The notes beneath the pieces are model-generated. The model was not told the origin of the DNA. It saw nothing but the letters and a program-made list of their open reading frames with translations, and did no database searches. From contig CM070723.1 of the NCBI GenBank assembly GCA_036346275.1, forward strand, positions 6,882,001 to 6,946,000: DNA of 64,000 nt, given 5' to 3'. Source of the stretch: Otatea glauca (lineage: Eukaryota; Streptophyta; Magnoliopsida; Poales; Poaceae). Shown piece by piece: positions 22,441 to 34,236 of this stretch. Positions within the stretch are counted from its first letter, which is position 1. Every line of letters begins with the position of its first letter. The position numbers and the translations under genes are program-made.

Positions 22441-24171
22441 CTCTCTCCGTTCAAGTTTATAAGGTGTATTACTTCTTAGCAAGGATTGAAATCTCGATAC
22501 CGCTCTAAATACCGTCCGTGACCGGAGAACGAAATCTCAGCGAGATCTCGTTATTTCAAACAAATTCCGTCCGAAATATAAAAATAGAATTTGAATTCCA
22601 GTTTTTTTTGCCACCTGTATAGCCGGGATCTCGGCGAGATTTGCCGAGATCTTGGCAAATTTGGTTGGGATGAAATCTGGTCGAAACATAGTCAAACAAT
22701 TTTGAATTTTTTTCTAGAGATTTCTGGCACATTGATGATATTTCCATAAAAATTTTAGAAAATTATAAAGTCTGTGGAATTTTTAAAAATTGAAGCATTG
22801 CTACTGTCCTGATAAAACGTTGACCGGCAAGTTTGAACCAAATGAAACATGAAACAAACCACGTTAGAAATTTTTGAAAATTTTTTTGTATGGTTTGATG
22901 CATCACTAATGTTCTCATAAAATTTTCAGATGATGATAAAGCTTCATAAAGTTTTAAAAATTTGGACAGTGATTCTGTGTTGATAAAAGCTTTACCGGTA
23001 AACTTCAACTAAATGAAAAATGGTACAAACCACATTAGAAACTTTTGAAAAAAAATTTGGATGGTCCTAATGTATCTACAATGTTTCTATAAAATTTTCA
23101 TCTGATGATCAAGCTTCAAGAAATTCCAAAAATTCTGTGAGTGCTACATCCTCATAAAAACCTGATGATCAATACATAGATTGCTTTAGCAATCAAAAAA
23201 TGTTTAACATTTTTGAAAATGTTGCATAAGGGTTATAAGGAAATGCTTAATATCTCATAAAAATTTAGAATCATGTTCACACTCCAGTGAATTTATAAAA
23301 TTCTTACAAGTGCAGTGTACCATTTATGTTCTATCTGTTTTTGATTTTTGAAATATAACAAATGAAGTTCAATGCATACATAGATTTGATTGAGCAAACA
23401 AAAGAAGTTAATTTTTTTTTGAAAATTTTAGATAATGGTACTGAGTCAATTATTAAGTTCTCATAAAAATTATAGATCATGATCACACTCGAAAATTTTT
23501 ATAAAATTCTGACAATGTTACTGTCCTAATTATGTTTCTTCTGTTTTTGATTTTTTAAAGATAACAAATGAGGTTAAATTATTTTTAAAAAATTTCTTTA
23601 TGATCCTAAACTTCTTAGGATGGTTCCATAAAATTTTCAGATCAGTATAAAACACGTAAAATTTTATTAAAATCTAACAGTATTTCTGAAATTTTTAAAA
23701 AATGTCTCAAAAATTCGGTTTTTTAACAAATTTTCATAGAAGATGACTTTCTTAACGGCTATTGATCAAATTCTGGTCAAATCCGGTGGTCAAACATCAA
23801 ATTTGGGTCAAAAACACCGAGATCTCGCCGAGATTACGGTAGCAAATGATTTTTTTTTGAATTTTTGAATTTGGTCGAGAGTTTGATTTTCGTCTAGCTC
23901 CGGAAAACGAGATCTCGGCGAGATCTCGCAAAATCTCGCCGAGATTTCTAACCCTGCTTCTTAGTACTTAGACCAAAAGATATTAAAAATGACTAGATTA
24001 CTCCTAATTATTATCACTAAGCATTATACTCAATGATGCATGTAGAGAATATAAAGTAAAGATGAATATTTATTAAAGGTATAGCGGGAACATCACTAAC
24101 TTTGCATTGGATTAAGAAGCACTACCTATATTTATAGATAAAGACCATTAAAAATAAACTTGGACATAGAG
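22441..24171. mobile_element. Stowaway-like MITE, split by a hAT element
   Basis: It starts CTCTCTCCGTTCAAGTTTAT and ends with the inverse (cttggacatagag). It is flanked by TA at 22439-22440 and 24172-24173, the target duplication of Tc1/mariner-type elements. Without the 1.48-kb hAT insertion it would be about 246 bp. It is the same family as the element at 50827-51352. Confidence 0.75.
22480..23956. mobile_element. Non-autonomous hAT element with internal tandem repeats
   Basis: 1,477 bp from CAAGGATTGAAATCTCG to CGAGATTTCTAACCCTG. It is flanked by a perfect 8-bp duplication CTTCTTAG (22472-22479, 23957-23964). Both ends carry clusters of GAGATCTCGGCGAGATCTCG-type palindromes. The interior has at least three diverged copies of a ~170-bp unit (starting near 22746, 22915 and 23087), each with ataaaattttcag, tgatgatcaa and a stretch like ctgataaaa.cttgaccggcaa. 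No transposase is present. Confidence 0.85.
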
Positions 24172-24182
24172 TACCATTCTAT

Positions 24183-24592
24183 GGGGCTGTTTGGGGAGTT
24201 GTGCTTCAGCTTTGGGCTAAAAGCTCCCCCAAACAGCATGGCTTTAAAGCAGCTAGGAAGCTAAGCCACAACAGAAGTACCCTAAAAAACTGCAGCTGTT
24301 GAGGAGGAGCTTTTCAACTGTGACTTTGCTTGAACACCTCCTAACTCGCTCGCTCCACCTTCCCGACCTTTGCCACCCCGCTTCGCCGCCTCCACGTCAT
24401 CTCCCCACTCGGACACCGCTGTACTTCACTATGTTGCTATCTTCCATTTCGATTAACCCACAAAAGCTACAGCTGCAGCATCCAGTTTGCCAAACAGCAT
24501 AACAAGAAAAGCCACAACCGCTACCATAAATGCTTTCTGACCAAAGAAACCAAAAACAAATTTTTCGGTCAGTGCGGCTCCCGAACAGGCCC
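24183..24592. mobile_element. 410-bp MITE with GGGGCTGTTTGGGG ends
   Basis: It begins GGGGCTGTTTGGGGAG and ends CTCCCGAACAGGCCC, imperfect TIRs. It is flanked by TAT on both sides (24180-24182, 24593-24595). The interior has AGCTGCAG/CAGCT subterminal repeats. It looks Tourist/PIF-like, but the TAT target is less typical. Confidence 0.6.
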
Positions 24593-24595
24593 TAT

Positions 24596-27012
24596 ATCTA
24601 TCATAACGGTGCCGTCTCGATCGTTCCTTTCACAACAATCGTTTAATTTAGCGGCTAACCGGTCAACATAATCTCACCTGTCAGAGCGTAATACGCCCCA
24701 ATGCTCATCCGTTCCGGCCGAATATTTTCCGCTGCAGAGGAGCAGTAGCCAGTAACAACTCGACGCCTCGACGACTCGAACTCAACTACAAGATTAGAGA
24801 CCCTTAAAATATCCTCCAAGGCATCCAAATATCTTCTTCACGCAAGCGCGAATTCATCGACACATCAGCGTTTTTTGCAGCAGGATCTAGGAGTATCTCC
24901 AGTCAATTCTAGCTCCGCGCATGGTTGTCTCGTATAAATCTGCTGTAATCAACGACCAGGAATCTTTTGATCTAATCGCATCACTGTCGTAGTTAGTATC
25001 AGTAGTAAAAGAGTGGATATATATGCAAAAGCTAGTTATCCCCTGTAGTGACCGCGCGCTTCGATGGATCCACATCAGCATGGCCCTAAAGTGAGGTGGA
25101 CGTGGCATCCGTATCTACCGTAAAGCATGGAATAATCGTCGTGGCGATTACTTCTTGCCTTTTTACCGAGTCCGTGACTTGTTTCTGTGATTTGAAGAGT
25201 AAGTTTTAAAATTCGATTTGAGAACTGTTCAGAATTCAGATAGATACCTACCTTACATACTCTGTGAGACAGCATCAGACCAACGGTGGAGAAAAAAAAA
25301 TTTAGAAGCTTAGACAAGTCTTAACTATAGCTAAGAGTTTGCACGAAAAGACTCGATTTCTACAGTGACTGACAATGACCAGGTTGAACTGAAATTACAC
25401 TGCTTATCGCTAATGAGCTTGGACGGTCGCTCCGAAAGGTGGCTCTGTCCCTGCACAGACGACTACCAACCTAAAAGATAGCACGTGATTGGAGACCTCC
25501 TGTTTAGAATATGGTAAAATTCTAATTTACGCGGGAATTAAACTTTTTCAAGTAAATACATGCCGTTTAGGCTAAGCTAACAGCTTTGCATGTATCCACC
25601 ACGACTACAAGATCAGTCATAACTCATACGTGTAGGTCCGGTCACTTTCCATTTCTTATTCCAAGAACTGGCCGTGTTCTGATCTTTGCAAGTCCCTTTC
25701 CCCTCGCTCGACTTCGCTTGCAAATTTGAAAGCGCCGGGCCCCAATTGTTAAGAGACAAGCAAGTTACTTGCATTCATCACTATTTAAAAATTATATAAA
25801 TATTAAAATAATTTTATAATTTATATAAATTACATTAAGAAAGTGATATATATAGAAGCATCACTCTGCCGTCAATCCAACCTCCTACAGTTCTGGAGTC
25901 TCCACCAACCCGTTGAGTTGAGCAGGTTCAAGTTGCACACTGTGTACTGTTCTCCATTGATGTCTATATTTTTTGACTTGTGTGAGAGAGGCATGAAGTG
26001 GATTCTTACTGCCCTCTCTCTTGATTTTTATAAGACATCTACTATAAACTTTGATTAACAATATGTAGATTATATAACAAAAACAATACTATTAGATTCA
26101 TATTTAAAAGCACTTTTTATGGTTATGATTTTGTAGCTATAAACAAATTATTATAAAAAAACTAATGGTCAAAGTTTAACTTTAAATATCATACCAAATA
26201 AAATCGTGCTTTATAAAAATATACAGAGGGTATTGTTCATGCTGTTCAATTCTGAACTGAAGCTCGAGTCACCTACATGATTCATACTGTATGCCTTCTC
26301 TTCAGAGAACAAAAGTTCGTCGCTTATCATATAACAGGAAGTGAGATGGTCGAGATTAATGCAAATGTGAAAATGGTCACTCATCTTTATCCTTGGTGTT
26401 GGTTGTGGTGACACTAACATGTAGCTTGAGCTACAATTAAACGACAGGGTACAGCTACATAGTACAGACAGAGAGAACCTTTGTGTGACATGACTGGCCA
26501 GACAAGCACATCATGCATGACCCTGCTGTTCCTTAGCCCGACTGTAACTGGTATAGTTTGAGCTCATCTATATCTGTATAACTCAACATTATTTTTGAAA
26601 AAGTACAGTAGCTAGCCGACTTCCTCGCAATGTGTCCTCTCTCACGGTAGACGGCAGTAGGTTGGAACAGTGATTGCTACAATATTTTTTAAAAAAAAGT
26701 TGGGAAAATATATTTTTTAATTTTTTTAGATATTAAAAACTTTTTAGAGTTTTTTAGGTACTTTCGTTCTCGAAAAATATTTTATCACTCTGTTAAAATA
26801 TCTATCTATCTCAATAATTCTTTCCCCCAACAGCAATACACGGACCCGTTACATATCTAGTAAAGTTAACTGATCGAGCTCACTCGTGAGGCACAACAAT
26901 TATCGGAGGGCCTTAAGGCCTCTTCTACATTTGTCTCTGCACCAGCCAACAATTGCAGCTATGAAAAAATTGCTGTGAACTTCCGATCAGTTCGTCACAA
27001 CACAAGCACAAG
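24596..27012. other. Intergenic region, no gene recognised
   Basis: AT-rich with no convincing ORF. At 25770-25850 there is an AT-rich inverted-repeat-like fragment (cactatttaaaaattatata…tgatatatatagaagcatcactc). At 26110-26220 there is a segment resembling a Stowaway-type remnant. Neither can be bounded with confidence. Confidence 0.3.
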
Positions 27013-27749
27013 TAGAGCTAGGCATTGGATCGGGCCTTTTTTTGAGCCAGCCCATGACACAGCAGGTATGGCAAGTAATGCACACGGGTTAGGTCGGCAC
27101 GACATGAATGACAGGATCATAATGGGTCATGTGGTCGGGTACGATGGACGATACAGTACGGCAAGCCAGTATAGGTCATATACTTAGGCCGACACGGCAT
27201 GAAACAGGTCCGATGGGCTCGAAGCAGGTACAACATGTTGCAGGGCGCTTTGCCGCCGCATTGCGTCATGTTGTGGCTTGCTTTAAGGTCAATGCCTTTT
27301 GCAATCCTCGCATGCGGTGAAAGGGGAGACAACGGAGATGCTAAAAGGTAGAAAATGAGGACCGGAGAGTACATGCTCACTGACACCGGGTACACGTACC
27401 GAGCTGCTCGGCACTGGGTACCCGTAAGGTTTTTAACAAGATAGAAACTCTAGCTGTTCAAGAAGGAATAAAATTTAGTTTTCCCCCTAATATTTCCATT
27501 GCCTTAGCTCCATACGTCTCCAATTCATTTCCTTTCGTCGTAATAGTGCAAATAGACCGAGTTTGGACCGGCGAGATACCAAAATGGTAAAAATCGCAAA
27601 TGGATCGTGCCTAGGCTTGCTGAAGGTGAGCCAGACTGACACGGCATGACACGGTGGACCGACAAGACAATGATGTCATAGCGCGGTTTAAATACAAGAT
27701 CTAACAGGCCGTGCCGTACCGGTCCAACCTGACACGACACCCACCTCCA
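27013..27749. mobile_element. Non-autonomous hAT element, copy 2 of the ~0.75-kb family
   Basis: 737 bp from TAGAGCTAGGCAT to CACCCACCTCCA, diverged TIRs of the CAGAGGTGGGCA type. The flanks agcacaag (27005-27012) and atcacaag (27750-27757) match 7 of 8. It has the same GC-rich CGTGCCG/GGTCGGCACGAC-type ends as the elements at 20715 and 48706. Confidence 0.8.
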
Positions 27750-27770
27750 ATCACAAGCAAAGCAAATGCT

Positions 27771-27840
27771 CGTACTATTGACCTCGAACAAGACAAGGCA
27801 CTCGCTACTATTGACCTGGAACAAGACAGGACAAACTTGC
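27771..27840. repeat. 35-bp tandem duplication
   Basis: Two copies of actattgacct(c/g)gaacaagaca(a/g)g in tandem. No coding support. Confidence 0.55.
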
Positions 27841-27849
27841 GACGGTATA

Positions 27850-28963
27850 TTTGGAATGCAGGAATTTTACAGAAATTTCATAGAAAAAATTCAATTTCCG
27901 TCGGGAAAAAGTCTCTCGTTCTAAACTGTACCTCTATTATTATTATGCCTTCCTCTCTTGTCTTCCTCTCTTCTCGTTTTTCAGGCCTAGCAAAGCTAGC
28001 GCACCATGATCAGCGCAAGACTGAAAAGGGGCTCTTTCGCGAGAAGGGAGGCATCCTATGGCAGTGGCGTGACGGATCACTGAAATGCAGCATCTCCATG
28101 CCGGAGTTCAGAAATGAGGGGGCACACGTGTGAGGACAGTTTACTCGGCAGCCCAGGTGACAACATGTACTACTATGTCAGAATGTGCAGCACATTGCAT
28201 GTGATCATCAGTCATATATCAGATGTATGTGATGTAAGAACTAGAAATGGTTGATCATTGTACGTGACCCTGTAGCAGAAGCCAGCAGGACAGAACCATT
28301 GCATCATCACCATCAAATGCTGAAATTTACGTAGCATATGACAAGCGCTTCACTAGTAGTACTGTTAGTACTCACCTTAATTTTCTGCTTCAGAAATCTG
28401 CATACGCAGGAGCCTTATTTTGTTTGCTTCCGGCGTTTCACTATGTCGAAATGAAACGAATTTAGCATCTCTACATGTGAAACCTGCTGGGTTTCGCTGC
28501 AAAATAGCGCACCACATCGTCTGATCAACATTGGCCGTCCGATCTTGCTCCAATGTAATAATGGCCGTTGGATCGAGTCTTTCTCCACGGAAGCTGAATA
28601 TCAAGCAAGTTCTTCATGAAACTCCTCTGTAAAACACCTAAATTCTTTGACTTGCCTCTCTCCTGCAATTTTTCACAGTATGTCCCTCGTTTCTCTCCTC
28701 CACTCCCCCCAAATTGCCACCCCCACCACTTGCCCCCCCCCCCCCCAATCCCATTGCCCACGCCACCTTCTACCCCACTACCTCCCACGCTGCCTTCCCC
28801 GTGTCGCATGTTGCCTCCTCGTGGGTCAAGGGTAGAGCCCTTACAGGTTCGAGCACCGTCCGAAACTTCTTCATAAAACGCATATCAAATCCATGAATCC
28901 GACCGTGGAAATCCCTTTGGATTAATCATATTAACCCTATTTTCATGTGGGTTTACATCTCAC
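27850..28963. other. Intergenic region
   Basis: No gene is recognised. It contains a poly-C run (about 28733-28746) inside a C-rich, CCAC-repeating stretch (28690-28800). Confidence 0.3.
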
Positions 28964-29093
28964 TGTAAACGATGAAACTTCACGCAAAATAATCAATCAA
29001 TTGATTGAGTACATGCGTTACGTATATATAGCAACAGGCCCGCATGCATGCACAGGACCATGCAAGCCGAAGGAGCCGGGTTGTCATTTAACA
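28964..29093 (-). mobile_element. Putative short 3' LTR of the copia element
   Basis: On the minus strand it reads TGTTAAATGACAACCC… and ends …TTTACA, with a purine-rich CTACGGGGTG just upstream as polypurine tract. Only about 130 bp. The matching 5' LTR is not in the window, so this call is tentative. Confidence 0.4.
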
Positions 29094-30630
29094 CACCCCG
29101 TAGTCGGAACGGCTCCAGGACGGACATTCAGACTGGATCGAAACTCGATGAAGACGAACGTAGGCAGCCCCTTGGTGAAGACGTCAGCATACTGCGAGGT
29201 CGTTGGAACATGAAGAACCCGAACGTCTCCTAAGGCCACGCGCTCTCGGATGAAGTGAAGAAGGTCTATCTCAATGTGTTTCATGCGCTGATGCTGCAAT
29301 GGGTTCGTCGACAGATAGACAGCACTCGCATTATCACAATAGACCACAATAGCTCGACGGAGAGGGCTTCGAAGTTCATGAAGAAGTTGTCGAAGCCAAT
29401 AAGCCTCTGTGACGGCATTGGCGAATGCTCGGTATTCGGCCTCGGCACTGGAGCGAGAAACTGTATTATGATGCTTGGACGACCAGGAGATGAGGTTGTC
29501 ACTGAGAAAAACAGCGTAGCCCGATGTGGACTTGCGCGTGTCAGGACAACCAGTCCAGTCAGCATCAGAGTAAACAACCAGATCCACAAAAGGTGACCGA
29601 TGAAGGTAGAGACCATAGTTGATGGTGTCGCGTAAGTACCGAAGAATGCGCTTGACTGCAGTTAGGTGAGGTTCTCAGGGATCATGCATATGAAGACAGA
29701 CCTGCTGTATGGCGTAGGCAATATCAGGCCGCGTAAAAGTGAGGTACTGTAATGCCCCTATGAGGCTGCGATAGTGAGTGGCATCGCTCACGGGGTCACG
29801 AGCAGATCCATATATCTTAGGATGTGTATCAACGGGGGTGCTATAGGGCTTGCAGTCTGACATGCCAGCTCGCTCTAGGATATCCAATGCGTACTTTTGC
29901 TGGAAGAGAAACAGGCCACTAATACTTCTCTCCACAGAGATACCCAAAAAATGATGAAGAGCCCCGAGGTCCTTCATAGAGAATTCTCTTTGCAAAGCAG
30001 CAATTGTCCGGTTGAGCATAACAACAGAGGAGGCCGTCAGTACGATGTCATCCACATAAAGTAAGAGATAGACGGTCTCAGCGCCACTGTGATAAATGAA
30101 TAGAGATGTGTCTGAATTGGCCTCCACAAAACCGAGAGTCAACAAGTATGAGGCAAAGCGGTGGTACCAAGCTCGGGGTGCCTGTTTGAGTCCATAAAGA
30201 GATTTGTTCAGATGGCAGACATAGTCCGGGCATGACGAGTTGACAAAACTAGTCAGCTGAGAGCATCTAGGCTCCCCATTTGCATAAATTATGCTTACAA
30301 TATAGATTTTGGTGTTGATGACTAAAAAGGATACTCAGTGAAAACCGACAATAGTTAGATTTGATGATCAAGGCTAAGTTATTTTTTATAGTTTTTGGCT
30401 TGGGAGTTGATTCAAGCCATATAGTTAAAATCACCGTACTATTAAGAGGGATTATACATAAGAAATGATCTTGGTTCATATGCAAAATCACTTAGATTAC
30501 TTGGAGCATAGGACTTTTCATATTTCTCACTCAAAAATCCAGAGTTTTATCTTGTTAGCCAAAACAATTCTCTTTGAACCAAACTTCTCTTACTCAGGCG
30601 CTCAAAGATCCTAAGTTCAAAATTCTAACC

Positions 30631-31224
30631 GAGCGTACAACTTGTACGCCGGACCGATATTTGCGGTCCGGCGCTAAGAATTATCTTTACCGAGCGTACT
30701 CCATGTACGCCGGACCGACTTTTTCAGTCCGGCGTTAAGAGCTCTTCTTTGATTCTTTTCAACCAAATATAACTATTATTCGTCGGACCAATCTGAATTC
30801 TTTCTTAAATATAGTCTGACATAATGTTATATTTTCACTCTAAATGAAATTCTAGTCTGTGTTAAAATCTATTTTAACTAGAAATATGAAGTCTGTTACA
30901 GACTAGAATTCCATGTATGTCGGACCAACTTTTTCGGTCCGGCGTAAACGTTGTTCGCTGGTACTAAGTGAGAACAAACCATGTGTACGTCGGACCAACT
31001 TTTTCGGTCCGGCGCAAACATAGTTTGCCTGGCTAAATCAAATCATATGCACGACGGACCAATTTTATTGGGCCGACGCAAATCTTGTTTTTGCCAATGT
31101 AATCCTCTGCTCTCTTCACATGTACGACGGACCGATTTTTTTTGGTCCGGCGTAAATAGATCTTTCTGAATTCAACAGCGCCTCTCAAAACTATGTACCC
31201 CGAACCAAAATTTTCGGTCCGGTG
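30631..31224. repeat. Array of seven GGACC…GGTCC hairpins in U3 of solo LTR 1
   Basis: Units such as CGCCGGACCGATATTTGCGG (from 30647) fold as CCGGACC…GGTCCGG stems with 8-12-nt T-rich loops. They recur near 30651, 30711, 30917, 30990, 31062, 31126 and 31199, plus a half unit near 30785. Each is usually preceded by a (G)TAC(A/G) stretch; the first also has the palindrome GCGTACAACTTGTACGC. The array ends about 130 bp before the TATA box. Confidence 0.85.
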
Positions 31225-31356
31225 TGTGTGTAGTGTGTCTTATGGCTCATACACCGTAGAAATTCTTACACAAAGGTACCAGTTGACCTACCCCATCTAC
31301 CCTACCAACCCCCAACGGGCAAATGGCAGGTGTAACGGATATTTCTGTTCAGGATC

Positions 31357-31365
31357 TATATATAG
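31357..31365 (+). promoter_or_regulatory. TATA box of solo LTR 1
   Basis: TATATATAG is placed between the hairpin array and the presumed R region of the LTR. Confidence 0.6.
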
Positions 31366-32843
31366 AATGCCTGTGTTCACAAATTACACATATAGAGCTT
31401 TGCACATTCACATCTTCTGATATCCTGAACATCTTTGACATCATTCAAATCTTATACAACTCTTTAATCTTTAGAATTCCTGGTTTTCATTGCATCAAAG
31501 AGTTTTTTTTGAGCTTCAACTCAGAAAATCACAAACACTCATTCTAAATATTTAGAGTGCTTGCTCCAAGCTAAGTCTAGTTTGCATCTAGCTACTGAAC
31601 CAAGAGACAAAGCTTGTGGATAGTCTATTACTCTTGGAACTAGCTGTTCCTAGACGGTTGGAGAAGTTGTTAGTGCGACCTGTCCAACAGTGATTGTGGA
31701 AGACCACCATTGCTGTGAAAGGTTGAGACTCACCTCACTGGAGTAGTGAAAGAGTCAAGATAGTGGAAAATCAAAAGCTATTGAAATTGGCTGTTTGGTG
31801 GAGCAATACTTCTGAGGAAGTGCTCTAACGGGGACGTAGGAGTAATCTCTGAACCTCGATGGAAAGTCATTGTGTTCTCCTGTGTTTGTTTTTATTTCTC
31901 ATTATTCTCTTATAGTTTCTCTTTCGAAACTTCTTTCTCACAAAGTTTTCTCGAATATGTGTTGTTCTGGTCTTTTTCTCTAACTACTTCCGTTTCTGTG
32001 TTTTATTGAGAAAAGTCTTTCATAATAATAATTATAAAAAGTTTTAAAGTTGCCTATTCACCCTCCAGGCCAACTTGGTCCTTTCATCAGCTGTGAGCAG
32101 TAAACTGTTTCACTCAAGAGTGGCATGAAGAAAGGCATTTTTGACGTCGAGCTAAATAATAGGCCAGTCCCTGGAAAGTGCTAAAGTGTGAACAGTGCGC
32201 ACACTTGCTGGATTGACAACTAGGTTGAATGTCTCATCAAAATCAACACCAGGGCGCTGAGTGAAACATGAAGGACCCATCGAGCTTTGTACCTATCAAG
32301 CGTGCCATCAGCATTGAACTTATGGCGGAAGATCCACTTGCCCATGACGATGTTGGCCTTGGAGGGTCGTGGCATGAGATCCCATGTGTTGGTACTGAGC
32401 AGAGTGGGATATTCATCCTCCATAGCACTCTGCTAATTTGGATCGGCGAGAGCAGACCGATAGGATTTCGGTATTGGCAAGAGAGCATCAGCATGGAGGG
32501 TGAACCGATTCACGGGTTGCTTGAACCCGTGTTTGCCGTGGGTGACCATGCTGTGCGTGTTGTGGACGGGCGGGATCGGGACCACGCCGGTTGATAGAGC
32601 ATGCTCGGTCGGAGCGATGTGTCGATCCACTACAACTCCAGGGGACACCACGGGTGCAGCTGCAATCCTCGAGGGAGTGGCAGCGACACGTGTCGGCGAT
32701 GTTGGTGTAGCATCAACGTGAGACAGCCGAGGTGCCGGGGACACCGAGAACGGCGACGAGATCGGAGCAGCCACGATCAGGGTCCCGGCGACACGTACGA
32801 GTGACCAGGCCAGGGGCGCTGCATCATGCGCGGGCGACCCAGC

Positions 32844-33368
32844 TGCAAGATCGAGGATGCCGACTAGAGGGGTGAATAGGCAACTATAAAAATTTCTTCT
32901 ACGATTAACTAAACTCTTACCTAAGTACCATTATGTTAAAATCTAAATGATAATAGATGCGGAAGCGATAAATTTAGATTTTGACAATTAAAGCCTAAGT
33001 CAACTAGGCTCACTAAGTGCACTAATTATTTATGTCTCTAACAATAATTTGCAATCTTAAATGCAAGCAATCAAACCATCAATTCTATGAATATAAATTG
33101 CTTTAGTATAAATAAAGAATAGAATGCAAATCGCAAAAGACACACCGATATTTTACCGTAGTGTTTGGAGACTTGCCGGTCTCCCCTATTCCACGTTGAG
33201 GCAAGCCCAAAACACTTTGAACCAGCTGCACAAATTGAGTACTCACCTCGAATCCACTAGTGGTAGCTCTTCCCCCCTCCGGGTAGGTGAGCTTTGAACT
33301 TCAAAACTTTGCTGGGCCTTCTCACAATCTCCTTGAGAAGGTCACCGCGCACGACGCCTCCACACGCC
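32844..33368 (-). mobile_element. LTR fragment A (family 2), cut by LTR B
   Basis: It begins on the + strand TGCAAGATCGAGGATGCCGA (the LTR 3' end in reverse) and runs about 525 bp in parallel with the start of LTR B. It stops exactly where LTR B begins, at ACGCC. The left flank is copia pol. The rest of LTR A was not located. It matches the LTR part at 6990-7435 in reverse. Confidence 0.75.
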
Positions 33369-34180
33369 TGTAAGATCGAGGATGCCGACTAGAGGGGGTG
33401 AATAGGCGGCTTTTAAAAATTACTCTACGAATTTCTACAAATCAATTCACCCATAATTACCCTTATGCCAAAACCTTAACAATAAATAATACGAAAGCGA
33501 TAAACTAAGGTTTTGACAATTAAAGCCTAAATCAACTAGACTCACTATGCACTAACTAATTATGTCTCTAACAATAATTGCAATTCTAAATACAAGCAAT
33601 CAATCAATTTAATTCTATAAATATAAATTGCTTGAGTATTAATAATGAATACAATGCAAGCACAAGAGACACAATACTTTTTACCGTGGTGTTTGGAGAC
33701 TTGCCGGCTCCCTTAATCCACGTTGAGGTTAGCCCAAACGAATTGGACCGGCTCCACGAATTGAGCACCCACCTCGAATCCACTAGTGGTTGCTTTTTCA
33801 GCCTCCGAGTAGGCGAGCACCGACCTTCACAAATTTGCCGGGGCTTCTCACAACCTTCGTCGAGAAGCTCACCGCGCACGACGCCGCTACGCTGTCTAGA
33901 TGTCGACAAACATCAAGAGTAACAAGCCAAGCCCTTCCGCTTGAACTTCACCTAGTGCAACACATGCACTCCGGTGACCTCCTAAGTGCAACACATGCAA
34001 TAGGATCCTCCTCAAATGCAACACATGCACAAAAGGCTCTCAATCCACTTCTTAATTGCAACACATGTAATTAGAGTTCACTCTTAGCTCAAAAACTGAA
34101 TTGAAAAGTACAATACATGCACAACACCTCCGAAATGTCTCCCAACAATAGCAACACACCAATGCGAGCCCTTGGCATCC

Positions 34181-34187
34181 TTTTATA
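34181..34187 (-). promoter_or_regulatory. TATA box of LTR B
   Basis: GGCTATAAAAGG on the minus strand, immediately downstream (in transcript sense) of the hairpin array. Confidence 0.6.
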
Positions 34188-34236
34188 GCCCCCACATGAA
34201 ATCTAGCCTTAAGGGGTAAAATGGGATTTTTCAGCA

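Larger units (their letters stand above)
30258..32086 (+). mobile_element. Solo LTR (1.83 kb), SIRE-like copia family 1
   Basis: It starts TGAGAGCATCTAGGC and ends CAACTTGGTCCTTTCA. It is flanked by a perfect 5-bp duplication TCAGC (30253-30257, 32087-32091), inside the RT of an older copia element. A TATATATAG box lies at 31357-31365, so U3 spans about 1.1 kb. The 3' end carries the GCCTATTCACCCTCC motif typical of these LTRs. There is no internal domain, so it is a recombination-derived solo LTR. Confidence 0.88.
29084..32830 (-). pseudogene. Ty1/copia pol pseudogene (RT and RNase H), split by a solo LTR
   Basis: Read on the minus strand from about 32830 down, a Pro/Ala-rich linker ends in HSMVTHGKHGFKQPVNRF. 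Next come the RT start (NTWDLMPRP…KWIFRHKFNADGTLDRYKARWVL, 32440-32260) and a frame-disturbed stretch to 32092, where the solo LTR interrupts. After it, from 30252, come LNKSLYGLKQAPRAWYHRF, then the catalytic YVDD motif (about 30050), KDLGALHHFLGI and RPDIAYAIQQV. RNase H (SDADWTGCPDTRKSTSGY, AEAEYRA, CDN.SA, HIEIDLHF-like, TKGLP) ends at TGA/TAA near 29084. At about 29670 a CGA codon has become TGA after MHDP. Frameshifts lie near 32260 and 32135. Integrase and gag are missing, because the next LTR begins at 32844. Confidence 0.88.

Noticed and set aside
28616..28896. Pro-rich frames across the poly-C tract
   Set aside because: Homopolymer and CCACC low complexity only.
30631..31224. Regular repeats resembling a CRISPR array
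   Set aside because: Eukaryotic LTR context, variable units with palindromes and no spacers of constant size.
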